DNA of 64,000 nucleotides from Caballeronia catudaia (GCF_001544755.2 NZ_FCOF02000018.1:1-64000); one strand, 5' to 3'. Numbered from the stretch's first letter, positions 25,507-35,190 are shown. Numbers and translations are program-made. Notes: generated by a model from the letters alone, not told the origin.

Positions 25507-26494
25507 CTATTTCGGTCGATGCCGCTCGAGAAGTGCGGCGACCTGCTCGTGCGCGGCGGGATGCTGCTGCAGCAACGTCGCGGTCCAGGCGAGGATGTCG
25601 TCTGCACTCATTGCCTGAGCTTTGTGCTCGATTGCATCGAGCGAGTTGGCAACTGCCTTGATCCGTCCGATATACGCCGTGACGATTGCGCAGTCGGACC
25701 AGTCGGGAAGATTCTTGCGCGCGCACAAAGCGCTTGTAGGCGATCCGGTCGAGTTCCGCTTCGCTAAAGAGATCCCGATTTAGCACGCGCTGACGCACGG
25801 ATCTCCGGATGAATAGCGGCGGGCGACCGGATTGATGTCGACATGCGGTTGCCGATAATCGATCGCACTATATTCCGGTAAAAGGGCGGCGATATTCCAG
25901 CCCTTCTTCACGACCAGTTGCGAGAGACGCAACTCATATTCGACGGTCACTTCGTGCTTCTCGAGCCTCTCACGGATCGCATAAAAGCCGGCTTCCCGCA
26001 AATACGCCAATGTTCGGCCGGGCATGGCATAGGCCACGGTTTGCACATGCGAGAAAGGCTCTGGTCCACCGTATTTCGCCCTGTAGAACGGCGAGAATGG
26101 GGATTCCGGGGCAAGAATATTGATGGTCGATCCGACTAGTCCGACGTCGCCGGTCAGTTTTGCGCGAAAGATGCTTTTCCAGTCCTGAGCGACGTAGGAC
26201 GGCAGGAAAGGACCGCGCACGGACGAATTGATGAAGTAGACCACTTCATACGACAGCACGCTCTCCCCGAGCGCTTGAATCGCCGCCCAATACCCGCCGA
26301 AATCATGATTGAGATTTTCGACGACCAAGTAGCGGATATTGTTTCGCTGCGGCAATTCGATCGTGTGATCACCCGCAACGACGATCACGTAGTCGCAACC
26401 CTCCGAATAGCCGAACAGTAAAAAATGCGCCAGATTATTTACGTAGCTGCGATTGAGCCGAATGGCGCGCCGCCCGGGGAGGGCGGCGCGTGTC
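25507..26494 (-). pseudogene. Decayed glycosyltransferase-like gene, 5'-truncated with two frameshifts
   Basis: The largest open part (25780-26388 and further 5') reads NLAHFLLFGYSEGCDYVIVV, VENLNHDFGGYWAAIQAL, VYFINSSVRGPFLPSY and VGLVGSTINI, a pattern of surface-polysaccharide glycosyltransferase-like proteins. Near 25800 the frame stops, but similar-quality coding continues in another frame (NRDLFSEAELDRIAYKRF). It shifts again near 25725 (ARKNLPDWSDCAIVTAYIGR to the stop at 25507). At the 5' end the frame runs without a usable start into the stop of bdhA. Base composition is AT-richer than its neighbours. The single-gene reading is my inference. Confidence 0.6.
26466..26490 (-). terminator. 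GC-rich hairpin after bdhA
   Basis: A 10-bp perfect stem CGCGCCGCCC/GGGCGGCGCG with a five-base loop, seven bases after the bdhA stop. There is no T-run, so it may be a weak terminator or a 3' stabilising stem. Confidence 0.55.
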
Positions 26495-26496
26495 GC

Positions 26497-27291
26497 TTAC
26501 TGCGCGCTCCAGCCGCCGTCGATTTGCAGCGCCGAGCCGCGCATCTCGCTTGCGGCGTCGGAGCAGAGAAACACGGCCATGTCGCCGATCTGCTGCGCGG
26601 TCACGAACTGCGCGGACGGCTGCTTGTCGCCGAGAAGCTTCGCGCGCGCTGCGTCGGGCGAGAGCGAGTCGCGTGCGGCGAGATCGTCGATTTGCTTCTG
26701 CACGAGCGGCGTGAGCACGAAGCCCGGGCAGATTGCGTTGACCGTGACGCCGGTGCGCGCGTTCTCGAGCGCGGCGACTTTGGTGAGGCCGAGAATGCCG
26801 TGCTTGGCGGCGACGTAGGCCGACTTGCCCGCCGAGCCGACAAGCCCGTGCACCGATGCGATATTGATGACACGGCCCCAGTTGCGCGCGCGCATTTGCG
26901 GCAACGCGACGCGCATCGTGTGGAACGCGGAGCTCAGATTGATGGCGATGATAGCGTCCCAGCGATCGACGGGAAACTCCTCGATGGTCGCGACGTGCTG
27001 GATGCCCGCGTTGTTGACGAGGATGTCGACGGCGTCGAACTGCTCGTTCGCGAAGGCGATCATCGCTTCGATTTCTTGCGGCTTCGTCATGTCGGCGGGG
27101 TGGTGCACGGCTTTCGCGCCGGTCGCTTCGATCTGTTTCAGCGCGCTGTCGATATCGCCGAAGCCGTTCAGGACCAGGTTCGCGCCGGCCTGCGCGAGGG
27201 CCGTGGCGATGGCGAGGCCGATGCCGCTCGTCGAGCCGGTGACGAGTGCGGTCTTGCCTGCGAGCAGTTTGTTCGATGCGGGTTGTGTCAT
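26497..27291 (-). CDS. bdhA: D-3-hydroxybutyrate dehydrogenase (SDR family)
   Basis: 264 aa. It oxidises D-3-hydroxybutyrate to acetoacetate with NAD+, linking polyhydroxybutyrate breakdown to central metabolism. The Rossmann motif is TGSTSGIGLAIATAL (residues 17-31), with NNAGIQHVATIEEFPVDRWD typical of this enzyme, catalytic Ser in INIASVHGLVGS and YVAAKHG for Tyr/Lys. The C-terminus GSALQIDGGWSAQ is complete. It lies downstream of the GntP-type permease on the same strand, 197 bases away, in the arrangement known from Pseudomonas 3-hydroxybutyrate loci. Confidence 0.94.
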   Translation of the reverse strand: MTQPASNKLLAGKTALVTGSTSGIGLAIATALAQAGANLVLNGFGDIDSALKQIEATGAKAVHHPADMTKPQEIEAMIAFANEQFDAVDILVNNAGIQHVATIEEFPVDRWDAIIAINLSSAFHTMRVALPQMRARNWGRVINIASVHGLVGSAGKSAYVAAKHGILGLTKVAALENARTGVTVNAICPGFVLTPLVQKQIDDLAARDSLSPDAARAKLLGDKQPSAQFVTAQQIGDMAVFLCSDAASEMRGSALQIDGGWSAQ

Positions 27292-27414
27292 GGAGGTGTT
27301 TTTTCCTTCGGGTTGGAGGCGTTACTGCTAGAGTTTGGAGTGCCGTGGAGAGTGTGGGAATTGGGGTTTTGCTTTGCTTTCGCTTTCGTTTTCGCCGGAT
27401 CCCGTATTCGTGGT

Positions 27415-27455
27415 GGTTTATTAGCATTGCCCCGCATAGGCAACGCCAATAAACC
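27415..27455. repeat. Long hairpin between the permease and bdhA
   Basis: The + strand carries two arms of 17 bases, GGTTTATTAGCATTGCC and GGCAACGCCAATAAACC, around CCGCATA. They match at 15 of 17 positions, and the mismatches can form G-U pairs on one strand. It lies 34 bases after the permease stop. No T-run follows. It could be a processing or partial-termination element, or a dispersed repeat. Confidence 0.55.
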
Positions 27456-27488
27456 CCGCGAAATCAGGACTTCACGAGAAGAAAGCAA

Positions 27489-28889
27489 TCAAACGAGCCC
27501 AGTCAAGTAATACACGGTGATCACAAAGAACACCGCAAGCGTCTTGATGATAGTGACCGCGAAAATATCGCGATAAGACTCCCGATGCGTCAGCCCCGTC
27601 ACGGCAAGCAAAGTAATAACCGCGCCGTTATGCGGCAACGTATCCATGCCGCCCGAAGCCATCGCGACAACCCGATGCAGAACCTCCAAAGGAATATGCG
27701 CCGCCTGCGCCCCCGCGATAAACGTATCCGACATCGCCGCCAGCGCGATACTCATCCCGCCGGAAGCCGAACCCGTAATCCCCGCGAGCGCCGAAACGGA
27801 AATCGCCGCATTGACGAGCGGATTCGGAATGCTCTTCAGCGCATCGGACACGACGAGAAAGCCCGGCAACGCCGCAATCACGCCGCCGAAGCCATATTCC
27901 GACGCCGTATTCATCGCGGCGAGCAACGCGCCCGCCACGGCGACACGCGTGCCCACCGCAAAACGCGCCTTCACTCGCGAAAAGGCGGTCAGAAGCACGA
28001 GCACGATGCCGAGCAGCAACGCGCCTTCGACGGCCCAGATCGCGACGACAGTCTTGATCGCCGTCGACACCGGCGCATGCACGCCAGGCAGCACTTCCGG
28101 CGGAACCGTGTAATTCGCGCCGTACCACGTCGGAATCCACTTGGTCAGCACGAAGTTCGCGACGCCCACGAGAATCAGCGGCGCAATCGCCAGCGCCGGA
28201 TTCGGCAGCGACGTCGATTCCACACGCTCCGGCTCGTTCACGAGCGACGTGCCGTAGCCTTCGCCCTTCGCCATCGCCGAGCGGCGGCGCCATTCGAGGA
28301 AGCTCAGGCCCACCACGATGATGAACAGCGAGCCGATCACGCCCAGCCACGGCGCGGCCCAGCCGGTCGTCTTGAAGAACGTCGTCGGGATGATGTTCTG
28401 GATCTGCGGCGTGCCCGGCAGCGAATCCATCGTGAAGGAGAACGCGCCCAGCGCGATCGCGCCCGGCATCAGGCGCTTCGGAATATTGCTCTGCCGATAC
28501 ATCTCCGCCGCGAACGGATACACCGCGAACACGACGACGAACAGCGACACGCCGCCATAGGTGAGCAGCGCGCACACTGCGACGATCACCGCATTCACGC
28601 GCGACCTGCCGATGTATCGAATGGCCGCGGCAACGATCGACTCGGAAAAGCCGGACAGCTCGATGACCTTGCCGAACACCGCGCCGAGCAGGAACACCGG
28701 GAAGTACAGCTTCACGAAGCCGACCATCTTCTCCATGAAGATGCCGGAGAACACCGGCGCGACGGCGGCGGGATCGGTGAGCAGGACCGCCGCGAGGGCC
28801 GCGATCGGCGCGAAAAGAATGACGCTGTAGCCGCGATACGCGGCAAGCATCAGGAACGCCAGAGCGGCGAGCACGATGATGAACGACAT
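27489..28889 (-). CDS. GntP-family permease, probably for 3-hydroxybutyrate
   Basis: 466 aa inner-membrane protein with about 12 helices: LAALAFLMLAAYRGYSVILFAPIAA, YFPVFLLGAVFGKVIELSG, DSLPGTPQIQNIIPTTFFKTTGWAAP and SALAGITGSASGGMSIALAA are typical GntP stretches. With bdhA downstream and a sigma-54 activator divergent, the cargo is most likely D-3-hydroxybutyrate rather than gluconate (inference from context). The start at 28889 has AGGAG six bases upstream. A sigma-54 promoter lies about 80 bases before the start. Confidence 0.9.
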   Translation of the reverse strand: MSFIIVLAALAFLMLAAYRGYSVILFAPIAALAAVLLTDPAAVAPVFSGIFMEKMVGFVKLYFPVFLLGAVFGKVIELSGFSESIVAAAIRYIGRSRVNAVIVAVCALLTYGGVSLFVVVFAVYPFAAEMYRQSNIPKRLMPGAIALGAFSFTMDSLPGTPQIQNIIPTTFFKTTGWAAPWLGVIGSLFIIVVGLSFLEWRRRSAMAKGEGYGTSLVNEPERVESTSLPNPALAIAPLILVGVANFVLTKWIPTWYGANYTVPPEVLPGVHAPVSTAIKTVVAIWAVEGALLLGIVLVLLTAFSRVKARFAVGTRVAVAGALLAAMNTASEYGFGGVIAALPGFLVVSDALKSIPNPLVNAAISVSALAGITGSASGGMSIALAAMSDTFIAGAQAAHIPLEVLHRVVAMASGGMDTLPHNGAVITLLAVTGLTHRESYRDIFAVTIIKTLAVFFVITVYYLTGLV

Positions 28890-28967
28890 TGAGTCTCCTG
28901 AGTGGTTTGTTCTTTGAAACGTGCCTCGCGCGCTTCTTGTGAAAGCGCCGAGGCGCGCGGGCGAAAC

Positions 28968-28982
28968 GCAGCTTTCGTGCCA
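28968..28982 (-). promoter_or_regulatory. Sigma-54 (-24/-12) promoter of the permease-bdhA operon
   Basis: The minus strand reads TGGCACG, four bases, CTGC, very close to the RpoN consensus TGGCACG-N4-TTGCW. It points to the permease and gives a leader of about 70 bases. An activator of the sigma-54 class is encoded divergently next to it. Confidence 0.75.
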
Positions 28983-29046
28983 AGGCGTCGAAACCCATAC
29001 GCAACGGGCATCCGGTGAGGATGACATGCATCGTTTCAGCCAGATG

Positions 29047-29060
29047 TCTCTAAATCGAGA
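29047..29060. promoter_or_regulatory. Upstream activator site, copy 1 (TCTC-N6-GAGA)
   Basis: TCTCTAAATCGAGA. Shares the TCTC-N6-GAGA pattern with the two sites at 29129 and 29150. It lies 65 bases upstream of the sigma-54 promoter. Confidence 0.55.
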
Positions 29061-29128
29061 CGCCCGGAAAACGCCGCACGACAGCCATCGCCGCCAGAAG
29101 ATTAGTACAGATGCGGATTGGCGGCTCG

Positions 29129-29163
29129 TCTCAATATTGAGATATTGCGTCTCTACTAAGAGA
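29129..29163. promoter_or_regulatory. Upstream activator sites, copies 2 and 3
   Basis: TCTCAATATTGAGA (29129-29142, perfect palindrome) and TCTCTACTAAGAGA (29150-29163). Their starts are 21 bases apart, two helical turns, suited to cooperative binding of an activator. They also sit just ahead of the activator gene and may control it. Confidence 0.62.
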
Positions 29164-29183
29164 AATCGGAGACTTTGGGCGTC

Positions 29184-30638
<1,455 letters not shown>

Positions 30639-30730
30639 AGGGCTTGTGCGAACGGCGGAATCGGCGCGCAAGCTTCGCGTGGCATACTCCCGAAATCGAA
30701 AATAACGACCAAAAATCAAAGGGGTATGTG

Positions 30731-30997
30731 ATGAAACGCGGGATGAAACCCGGCCGTGCAATCGGCCTTTCGATCATGCTTGCGGGCAGCGCGTGGGCGC
30801 TCGCCGGATGCAGCAGCGCGCCGCCGCTGTTTTCCGCCGATGGACGTCCGACGCAGCAGGTCCAGTGCCCCGCATACGGCGGCTGGCGCAATTGCACCGA
30901 CAACGCGAAAGTGCTCTGCCCGAGCGGTTACGACGTGCTCGACCAGTCGACGGGGAACAATCAGAACTCGCTGCTCGTCGCGTGCAAGGGAAGTTAG
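30731..30997 (+). CDS. Small lipoprotein of unknown function
   Basis: 88 aa. The signal peptide ends in the lipobox LAGC (Cys about residue 27, in WALAGCSS). The mature part reads PTQQVQCPAYGGWRNCTDNAKVLCPSGYDVLDQ and has four more cysteines, so two disulphides are possible. It is probably anchored in the outer membrane. It follows the sigma-54 activator by 92 bases. The family was not named. Confidence 0.75.
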   Translation: MKRGMKPGRAIGLSIMLAGSAWALAGCSSAPPLFSADGRPTQQVQCPAYGGWRNCTDNAKVLCPSGYDVLDQSTGNNQNSLLVACKGS

Positions 30998-31006
30998 GCG
31001 CGCCGC

Positions 31007-31576
31007 TCAAACATGCTGCGTCTCGCGCAGCATCGTGACGTCGTAACCCAGCGCGCGCGTGCGCTCGATCAGCGTGCGGCGCAACTCCGCCGAGGGCTTC
31101 GCCTCGCGCGTCAATATCCATAGATAACGCCCGGTCGGCTCGCCGACGATGGACCACGTGTAATCGTCGGCGTGATCGAGAATCCAGTAGTCGCCGACAT
31201 AGAACGGACCGAAGAACGATACCTTGAGCTTGGTTCCGTTCGATCCCGGCACGACCTTAGCGCGTCCTTCCGCCGAGCGATACGGCCCGGTCAGCCCGCC
31301 TTGCCTGCATGCATTCACGATGGACACGAGCCCGTCCTCACGGCGCGCGTAATTCGCCGTGACAGCTTCGCTGTCGCGTTCGAAGCGGTTTTCATAGCGC
31401 GCAAACTCATGCCACTGACCGATATAGCGATCGAGATCGACCGCTTTCGACGGTTCCGGCACGTGGTCGTTGCCGCTCTTACGCGCCCCGTTCGTTGCCG
31501 ACGCGATAAGCGCCGCGACGCCGCCGATCAAAGCCAGCGCCGCGGCGCCGTATGCCCAAGGTCTTCGGATATTCAT
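31007..31576 (-). CDS. Bacterial lipocalin (Blc-like)
   Basis: 189 aa. An N-terminal membrane anchor (YGAAALALIGGVAALIASAT) has no lipobox cysteine, unlike E. coli Blc. The barrel has the lipocalin signature DLDRYIGQWHEFARYENRFE (G-x-W) and DYWILDHADDYTWSIVGEPTGRYLWILTRE near the end. Lipocalins of this type bind lysophospholipids or fatty acids in the envelope. It is convergent with the small lipoprotein gene, with a nine-base gap. Confidence 0.9.
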   Translation of the reverse strand: MNIRRPWAYGAAALALIGGVAALIASATNGARKSGNDHVPEPSKAVDLDRYIGQWHEFARYENRFERDSEAVTANYARREDGLVSIVNACRQGGLTGPYRSAEGRAKVVPGSNGTKLKVSFFGPFYVGDYWILDHADDYTWSIVGEPTGRYLWILTREAKPSAELRRTLIERTRALGYDVTMLRETQHV

Positions 31577-32177
31577 GTTTCCCGGTGAGTGAGAAGTCTA
31601 GGGAGGACGGAGCAGCAAGCTCCGTTCCGTCCGCTTCAGGTCCCGAATTTCCTCACCTTCAGGCATCGGCGAAGGCGTTCACGCTCGTGGGCGGCATCAG
31701 GGCTGAAGCCCATAAGTGCTTGTGTGCGCGGGGATTTTGCCTCGTACCGGTAAGGCGGGGACATGCAAACATCGCGCCGGGTGCTCGGCTCCCGTATCAC
31801 CTCACCTAAAGCCACGCATGGCGATTCGACTCGTCGGGCTCCGTTCGAGAATCCGATGGCGCAAGCCACTTGCTTACCGAGACCGCGTAATCAACCTGCA
31901 AACTTAATACGTTAAGGAACAATGGCTTGCGCCATGCAGCTAACAATGTGACTGAGCTGCAGATTTGCTTCGCGATCCAGACGATCCGTCGAAGAGTGAG
32001 CCGTGCACGCGCCGTGCGGCTCACCATCGACAGGCTCCCGAAACGCCTCACCCTTCATGGCGAAGCGTATCCTCACGCTCTTTCTATCCCGCATCCGAAG
32101 CGCGGCCTCATGCCTTCGCTGCCCAATCCGCTCCTCACGATCATCCTGCCGGCTGACCGTCATGCTCTGAGCACAGC
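31577..32177. other. 600-base stretch without a convincing gene
   Basis: No frame has convincing codon use or a family match. It holds a perfect 13-base inverted repeat (ATGGCGCAAGCCA at 31856-31868 and its complement at 31923-31935) and CTTAATACGTTAAG between the arms. A second hairpin GCAGCT/AGCTGC follows at about 31936-31960. It could carry a small RNA or be the scar of a lost element. Confidence 0.4.
31856..31935. repeat. 13-bp perfect inverted repeat with a 54-base interior
   Basis: ATGGCGCAAGCCA at 31856-31868 and TGGCTTGCGCCAT at 31923-31935. The interior includes the AT-rich palindrome CTTAATACGTTAAG. It is not a terminator, as no T-run follows on either strand. Confidence 0.5.
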
Positions 32178-32208
32178 AAAAAAAAGCCCGGGCGCGAGCG
32201 CACCGGGC
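32178..32208 (-). terminator. Intrinsic terminator after the DUF4148 gene
   Basis: A GC-rich stem (GCCCGG.../...CCGGGC with inner GCGC pairs) at 32186-32208, followed on the minus strand by eight T (32178-32185). It lies about 75 bases after the DUF4148 stop. Confidence 0.8.
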
Positions 32209-32281
32209 GAAACCACCTTCTGTTCGACGGTGGAGGAGGTCAGTTCAGACTGCTGCCTCTGATTTGCGAATCGGTTGCGGA

Positions 32282-32521
32282 TTACCGCGAGCTGCCGCCG
32301 TCGCGCGTGTCGGCGCGAAGCTGCGCGTGCCGCTCCTGATACGGACGCAATTGCGGATAGCTCAGCGAATTGATGGCATCGAGATCGCCCGTGCTCCGGG
32401 CGCTGGCGAGTTCCGCCTTGACTTGGGCGCGGGTCTTGCCCACGGAAGTCGATTGAGCGAAAGCGGGCACGGTGGCCAGCAGCGCGGACATGACCAGACC
32501 GCTGATCAGCATCTTTTTCAT
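32282..32521 (-). CDS. DUF4148 exported protein
   Basis: 79 aa. MKKMLISGLVMSALLATVPAFA is a Sec signal peptide. The mature part has the DUF4148 pattern GKTRAQVKAELASARSTGDLDAIN...YPQLRPYQ. This family of small periplasmic proteins is very common in Burkholderia and relatives; function is unknown. I chose ATG at 32521 because it gives the signal peptide, with AGAGG nearby. Confidence 0.88.
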   Translation of the reverse strand: MKKMLISGLVMSALLATVPAFAQSTSVGKTRAQVKAELASARSTGDLDAINSLSYPQLRPYQERHAQLRADTRDGGSSR

Positions 32522-33002
32522 GGGAAACCTCTTCGATGGCGTTGCGTCAGGGTGACGCTTGAGAGGCAGTCTAGGAGGAAATCTATTGGACAAAAATACC
32601 GATTGAGCCAACACATTGTTGTCGAGAGTGGTTGAATCCTGGCGCGCGATTCGCCTCTCAATCCATCGAAAAATCTGGCTGCCTGAGCAGGCAATCGGCT
32701 CGTTCAAATCCGGCGTGTTTCGTTTTCGTATCAAAAACTAAACGACATTGCACTTACCCCGAACTTATCCACAGTTTCTGTGGATAACCGTGGGGATAGC
32801 TCGCCGCGAACCGCATGGCGTCGCGGCGCAAGGTACATTTCAGTATTCATCGCAAAAATAGGCGAAATGCGTTGGCGGGCATCGAAGACGAGTCTCCCGC
32901 GATGCGCCTATCATGTGCACGCGCGCCGTCATTGCCGACGGCGTTACCGGACGGGCCACCGTCCGGCTCCTTCACTGTTTTATCCTTTACGGAGGACATG
33001 TC
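32522..33002. other. Intergenic stretch with paired DnaA-box sequences
   Basis: No gene supported. AT-rich around 32560-32770 compared with its neighbours. It contains two perfect DnaA consensus boxes in inverted orientation at 32765-32787 (separate entry). It ends with the ribosome site GGAGGA of the FMN reductase gene. Confidence 0.5.
32765..32787. promoter_or_regulatory. Inverted pair of consensus DnaA boxes
   Basis: TTATCCACAG, three bases (TTT), CTGTGGATAA. Both arms contain the exact DnaA consensus TTATCCACA. They lie in the intergenic region between the DUF4148 and FMN reductase genes. No dnaA, dnaN, parA/parB or repA gene is in the window, so a replication origin is not supported. 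A DnaA-titration or DnaA-controlled site is possible. Confidence 0.5.
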
Positions 33003-33554
33003 ATGGCCTTGAAGATCGCGGTGGTCGTTGGAAGCCTGCGGCGGGATTCGTTCAACAAGCAGCTCGCGCATGCGCTCGTTTCGCTTGCGCCGAGCGATTT
33101 TTCCTTCGAGTTCGTCGATATCGGCGGCCTGCCGCTCTACAGCCAGGATTACGACAGCGACTTTCCCGAAGTCGCGCGCGCGTTCAAGCAGAAGATCGCC
33201 GATGCCAACGGCCTCCTGATCGTCACGCCCGAGTACAACCGCTCGATGCCGGGCGTGCTGAAGAACGCGCTCGACTGGGCGTCGCGTCCGTGGGGGCAGA
33301 GCGTATGGGGCGGCAAGCCGGGCGCGATCATCGGCACGTCGGTCGGCGCGATCGGCACGGCCATCGCGCAATCGCATCTGCGCGGCGTGTGCGCGTATCT
33401 CGATATCGTGCTGATGAATCAGCCGGAGATGTACATCAAGCACGACGAGAATCGGATCGACGCGAACGGCAACATCGTCAGCGAGGACACGCGCAAGTAC
33501 CTGCAGACGTTCATGGACAAGTACGCCGCATGGGTGCGCGACCGCGCGGCGTGA
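33003..33554 (+). CDS. NADPH-dependent FMN reductase (ChrR/SsuE-like flavoprotein)
   Basis: 183 aa. Flavodoxin-like fold with the FMN phosphate loop VVVGSLRRDSFNKQLA near the N-terminus and the signature LLIVTPEYNRSMPGVLKNALDWASRP (about 75-100). It reduces quinones, azo dyes or chromate with NAD(P)H in known relatives. GGAGGA precedes the ATG. It is a single gene with its own terminator. Confidence 0.92.
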   Translation: MALKIAVVVGSLRRDSFNKQLAHALVSLAPSDFSFEFVDIGGLPLYSQDYDSDFPEVARAFKQKIADANGLLIVTPEYNRSMPGVLKNALDWASRPWGQSVWGGKPGAIIGTSVGAIGTAIAQSHLRGVCAYLDIVLMNQPEMYIKHDENRIDANGNIVSEDTRKYLQTFMDKYAAWVRDRAA

Positions 33555-33578
33555 TCGCTCACCTCGCCTGAACGCAAA

Positions 33579-33606
33579 CGGCCCGCAAACGCGGGCCGCT
33601 GCTTTT
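33579..33606 (+). terminator. Intrinsic terminator after the FMN reductase gene
   Basis: An 8-bp perfect stem CGGCCCGC/GCGGGCCG with loop AAAC, followed by CTGCTTTT. It lies 25 bases after the stop. Confidence 0.78.
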
Positions 33607-33623
33607 CCAACGTGAGAAAAAAC

Positions 33624-35024
33624 TCACACGTGATGATGCCCCGTCACGCGATCCCAGCCGTGGCGGATCGCCGCCTTGAAACGCTCCCACGTATCGCCTT
33701 CGGGATGCTTGCTTTCCCAGTCGCGACGCGTCTCGTACTCCATCTGATCGTCCCACGCGCGGCTGCGGAAGCGGTCGTCGTTGCCGAGCGTCGCGCCGTA
33801 GCGATACGCGCCCTGATAGTCCTCGTAAGGCTCGCCCGTCGCCGAATATTTCGAATCGTAGTCGGCGCGGAAGTCCTCTTCGTACTCCATGAACTCGTTG
33901 GGGACGGTTTGCGGATACATCGTGGGCGCCGGACCCACCGGGCCGCCCGCCTGCGTGCCGGCCGAACTCAAGACCGGATCGGGCGACGATCCCGCCGCGC
34001 GTGCCGCGCCCGGCTGATACGGCGTCGCCGGCTCGTCGAGCGGGCCGAGCGGTTCGACCGAGCGCCATTCCGAAGCCGTGTCGGTGCGCACGCCCGGAAG
34101 CGGATCGCGGGCCGTCAGCGAATCGTCCATCGCGGCGCGGTCGGGCGGAACGGCGCCCGTCGTGCGCAGCGGATCGCGGCCCGCGAGCGCGTCACGCTCC
34201 GACAGCGATTCACCCGACAGTTCCGTGCGCGCCGCCAGCGGATCGGCGGGCGTGCCGGCGAGCGGATCGATGCCTGTGCTCGCATACGGATCGCGGCCCG
34301 TCAGCGGATCGCGTCCGGCGAGCGGGTCGCGGCCGGCGCGTTCGCTTTCGCTCATCATCGATTGAGACTGCGACTGCATCGACTGTGATTGCGACTGCAT
34401 GCTCTGGCGCGGCATCAGCGGATCGTCGGCCGGGTCGCTGACGTAATCGCGCGGCGTCAACTCGGCCGGATCGCCGACGTCGGCCCGCGGATAAGCCCGC
34501 GCGCGCGGCGGGATGGCTTCCGGCTCGTTCACTGGTTCGCGGCCTGGCACCGCGCTGCCGCGTCCGAGACCGAGTTCGTCGAGTATCGAATGATCGCGGT
34601 CGTCCGCTGCGGCGGAAGCCGGCGTGCCGTGCTCGAGCGTCGTCCAGCTCGCCGCGCGTTCATCGATATCGATCGCGCCCTTGTCGCTCAGGGTCGCGCG
34701 GGCGACGTCCGCCTGCTCGACGCTCGGGGTATCGACCGCTACCAGCACCGCGCCGCGTCGCACGGCCTCCGAATAATGCGCGACTTCAGGCGGTTGATCG
34801 CGTCCGCCGAAGAGCATGCTGAAAAAGCGCTCGATGTTCGCGAGTACGCCCGGTTCCGAGTGCGTCTGGGCGTCGGGCATGTCGGACGGCGCGGCGGCGT
34901 CGTCGCGTTTGGGATTGGCCTGCAGTTCGATATCCGCGCGCGGGAAGCCGGCGGCGATCAGGGCCGAGCGCGCGTCCTCGGCTTGCGCGAAGGTATCGAA
35001 AACTCCGATGACGGTGTGCCGCAT
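33624..35024 (-). CDS. Large stress-type protein with Gln/Ser and RDPL repeats
   Basis: 466 aa. Residues 1-130 resemble the general-stress (GsiB/YflT-like) domain: MRHTVIGVFDTFAQAEDARSALIAAGF, then RRGAVLVAVDTPS. The middle is low in complexity. It has a QSMQSQSQ tract (about 228-245), and short RDPL units (GRDPLAGRDPLTGRDPYAS, about 250-270) repeat irregularly up to about 310. The C-terminus (about 390-466) is charged and aromatic: EYEEDFRADYDSKYSATG, YRYGATLGNDDRFRSRAWDDQMEYETRRDWE. AGGAGG sits six bases before the ATG. Function is unknown. Confidence 0.82.
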   Translation of the reverse strand: MRHTVIGVFDTFAQAEDARSALIAAGFPRADIELQANPKRDDAAAPSDMPDAQTHSEPGVLANIERFFSMLFGGRDQPPEVAHYSEAVRRGAVLVAVDTPSVEQADVARATLSDKGAIDIDERAASWTTLEHGTPASAAADDRDHSILDELGLGRGSAVPGREPVNEPEAIPPRARAYPRADVGDPAELTPRDYVSDPADDPLMPRQSMQSQSQSMQSQSQSMMSESERAGRDPLAGRDPLTGRDPYASTGIDPLAGTPADPLAARTELSGESLSERDALAGRDPLRTTGAVPPDRAAMDDSLTARDPLPGVRTDTASEWRSVEPLGPLDEPATPYQPGAARAAGSSPDPVLSSAGTQAGGPVGPAPTMYPQTVPNEFMEYEEDFRADYDSKYSATGEPYEDYQGAYRYGATLGNDDRFRSRAWDDQMEYETRRDWESKHPEGDTWERFKAAIRHGWDRVTGHHHV

Positions 35025-35190
35025 ATGAGCCTCCTGCGATGGGCGTGATTCCTGGGATCGGCGACGTCGGGTCGCCGTGCATGGAGGCATTCACGCAACT
35101 CGCGTGCCGGATGCGCGCGGGCGGCGCGTGCGGACAAACGGGGACGAAAGCAGGGGCGCTTTTACAACCACGCGTATAAATAGCGCCGAT

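Noticed and set aside
31927-32262. Open frame in the gap after the lipocalin gene
   Set aside because: It runs through the clear terminator of the DUF4148 gene and has no coding signature.
32765-32787. Replication origin at the DnaA boxes
   Set aside because: Only one pair of boxes, no AT-rich unwinding region that stands out, no replication or partition genes.
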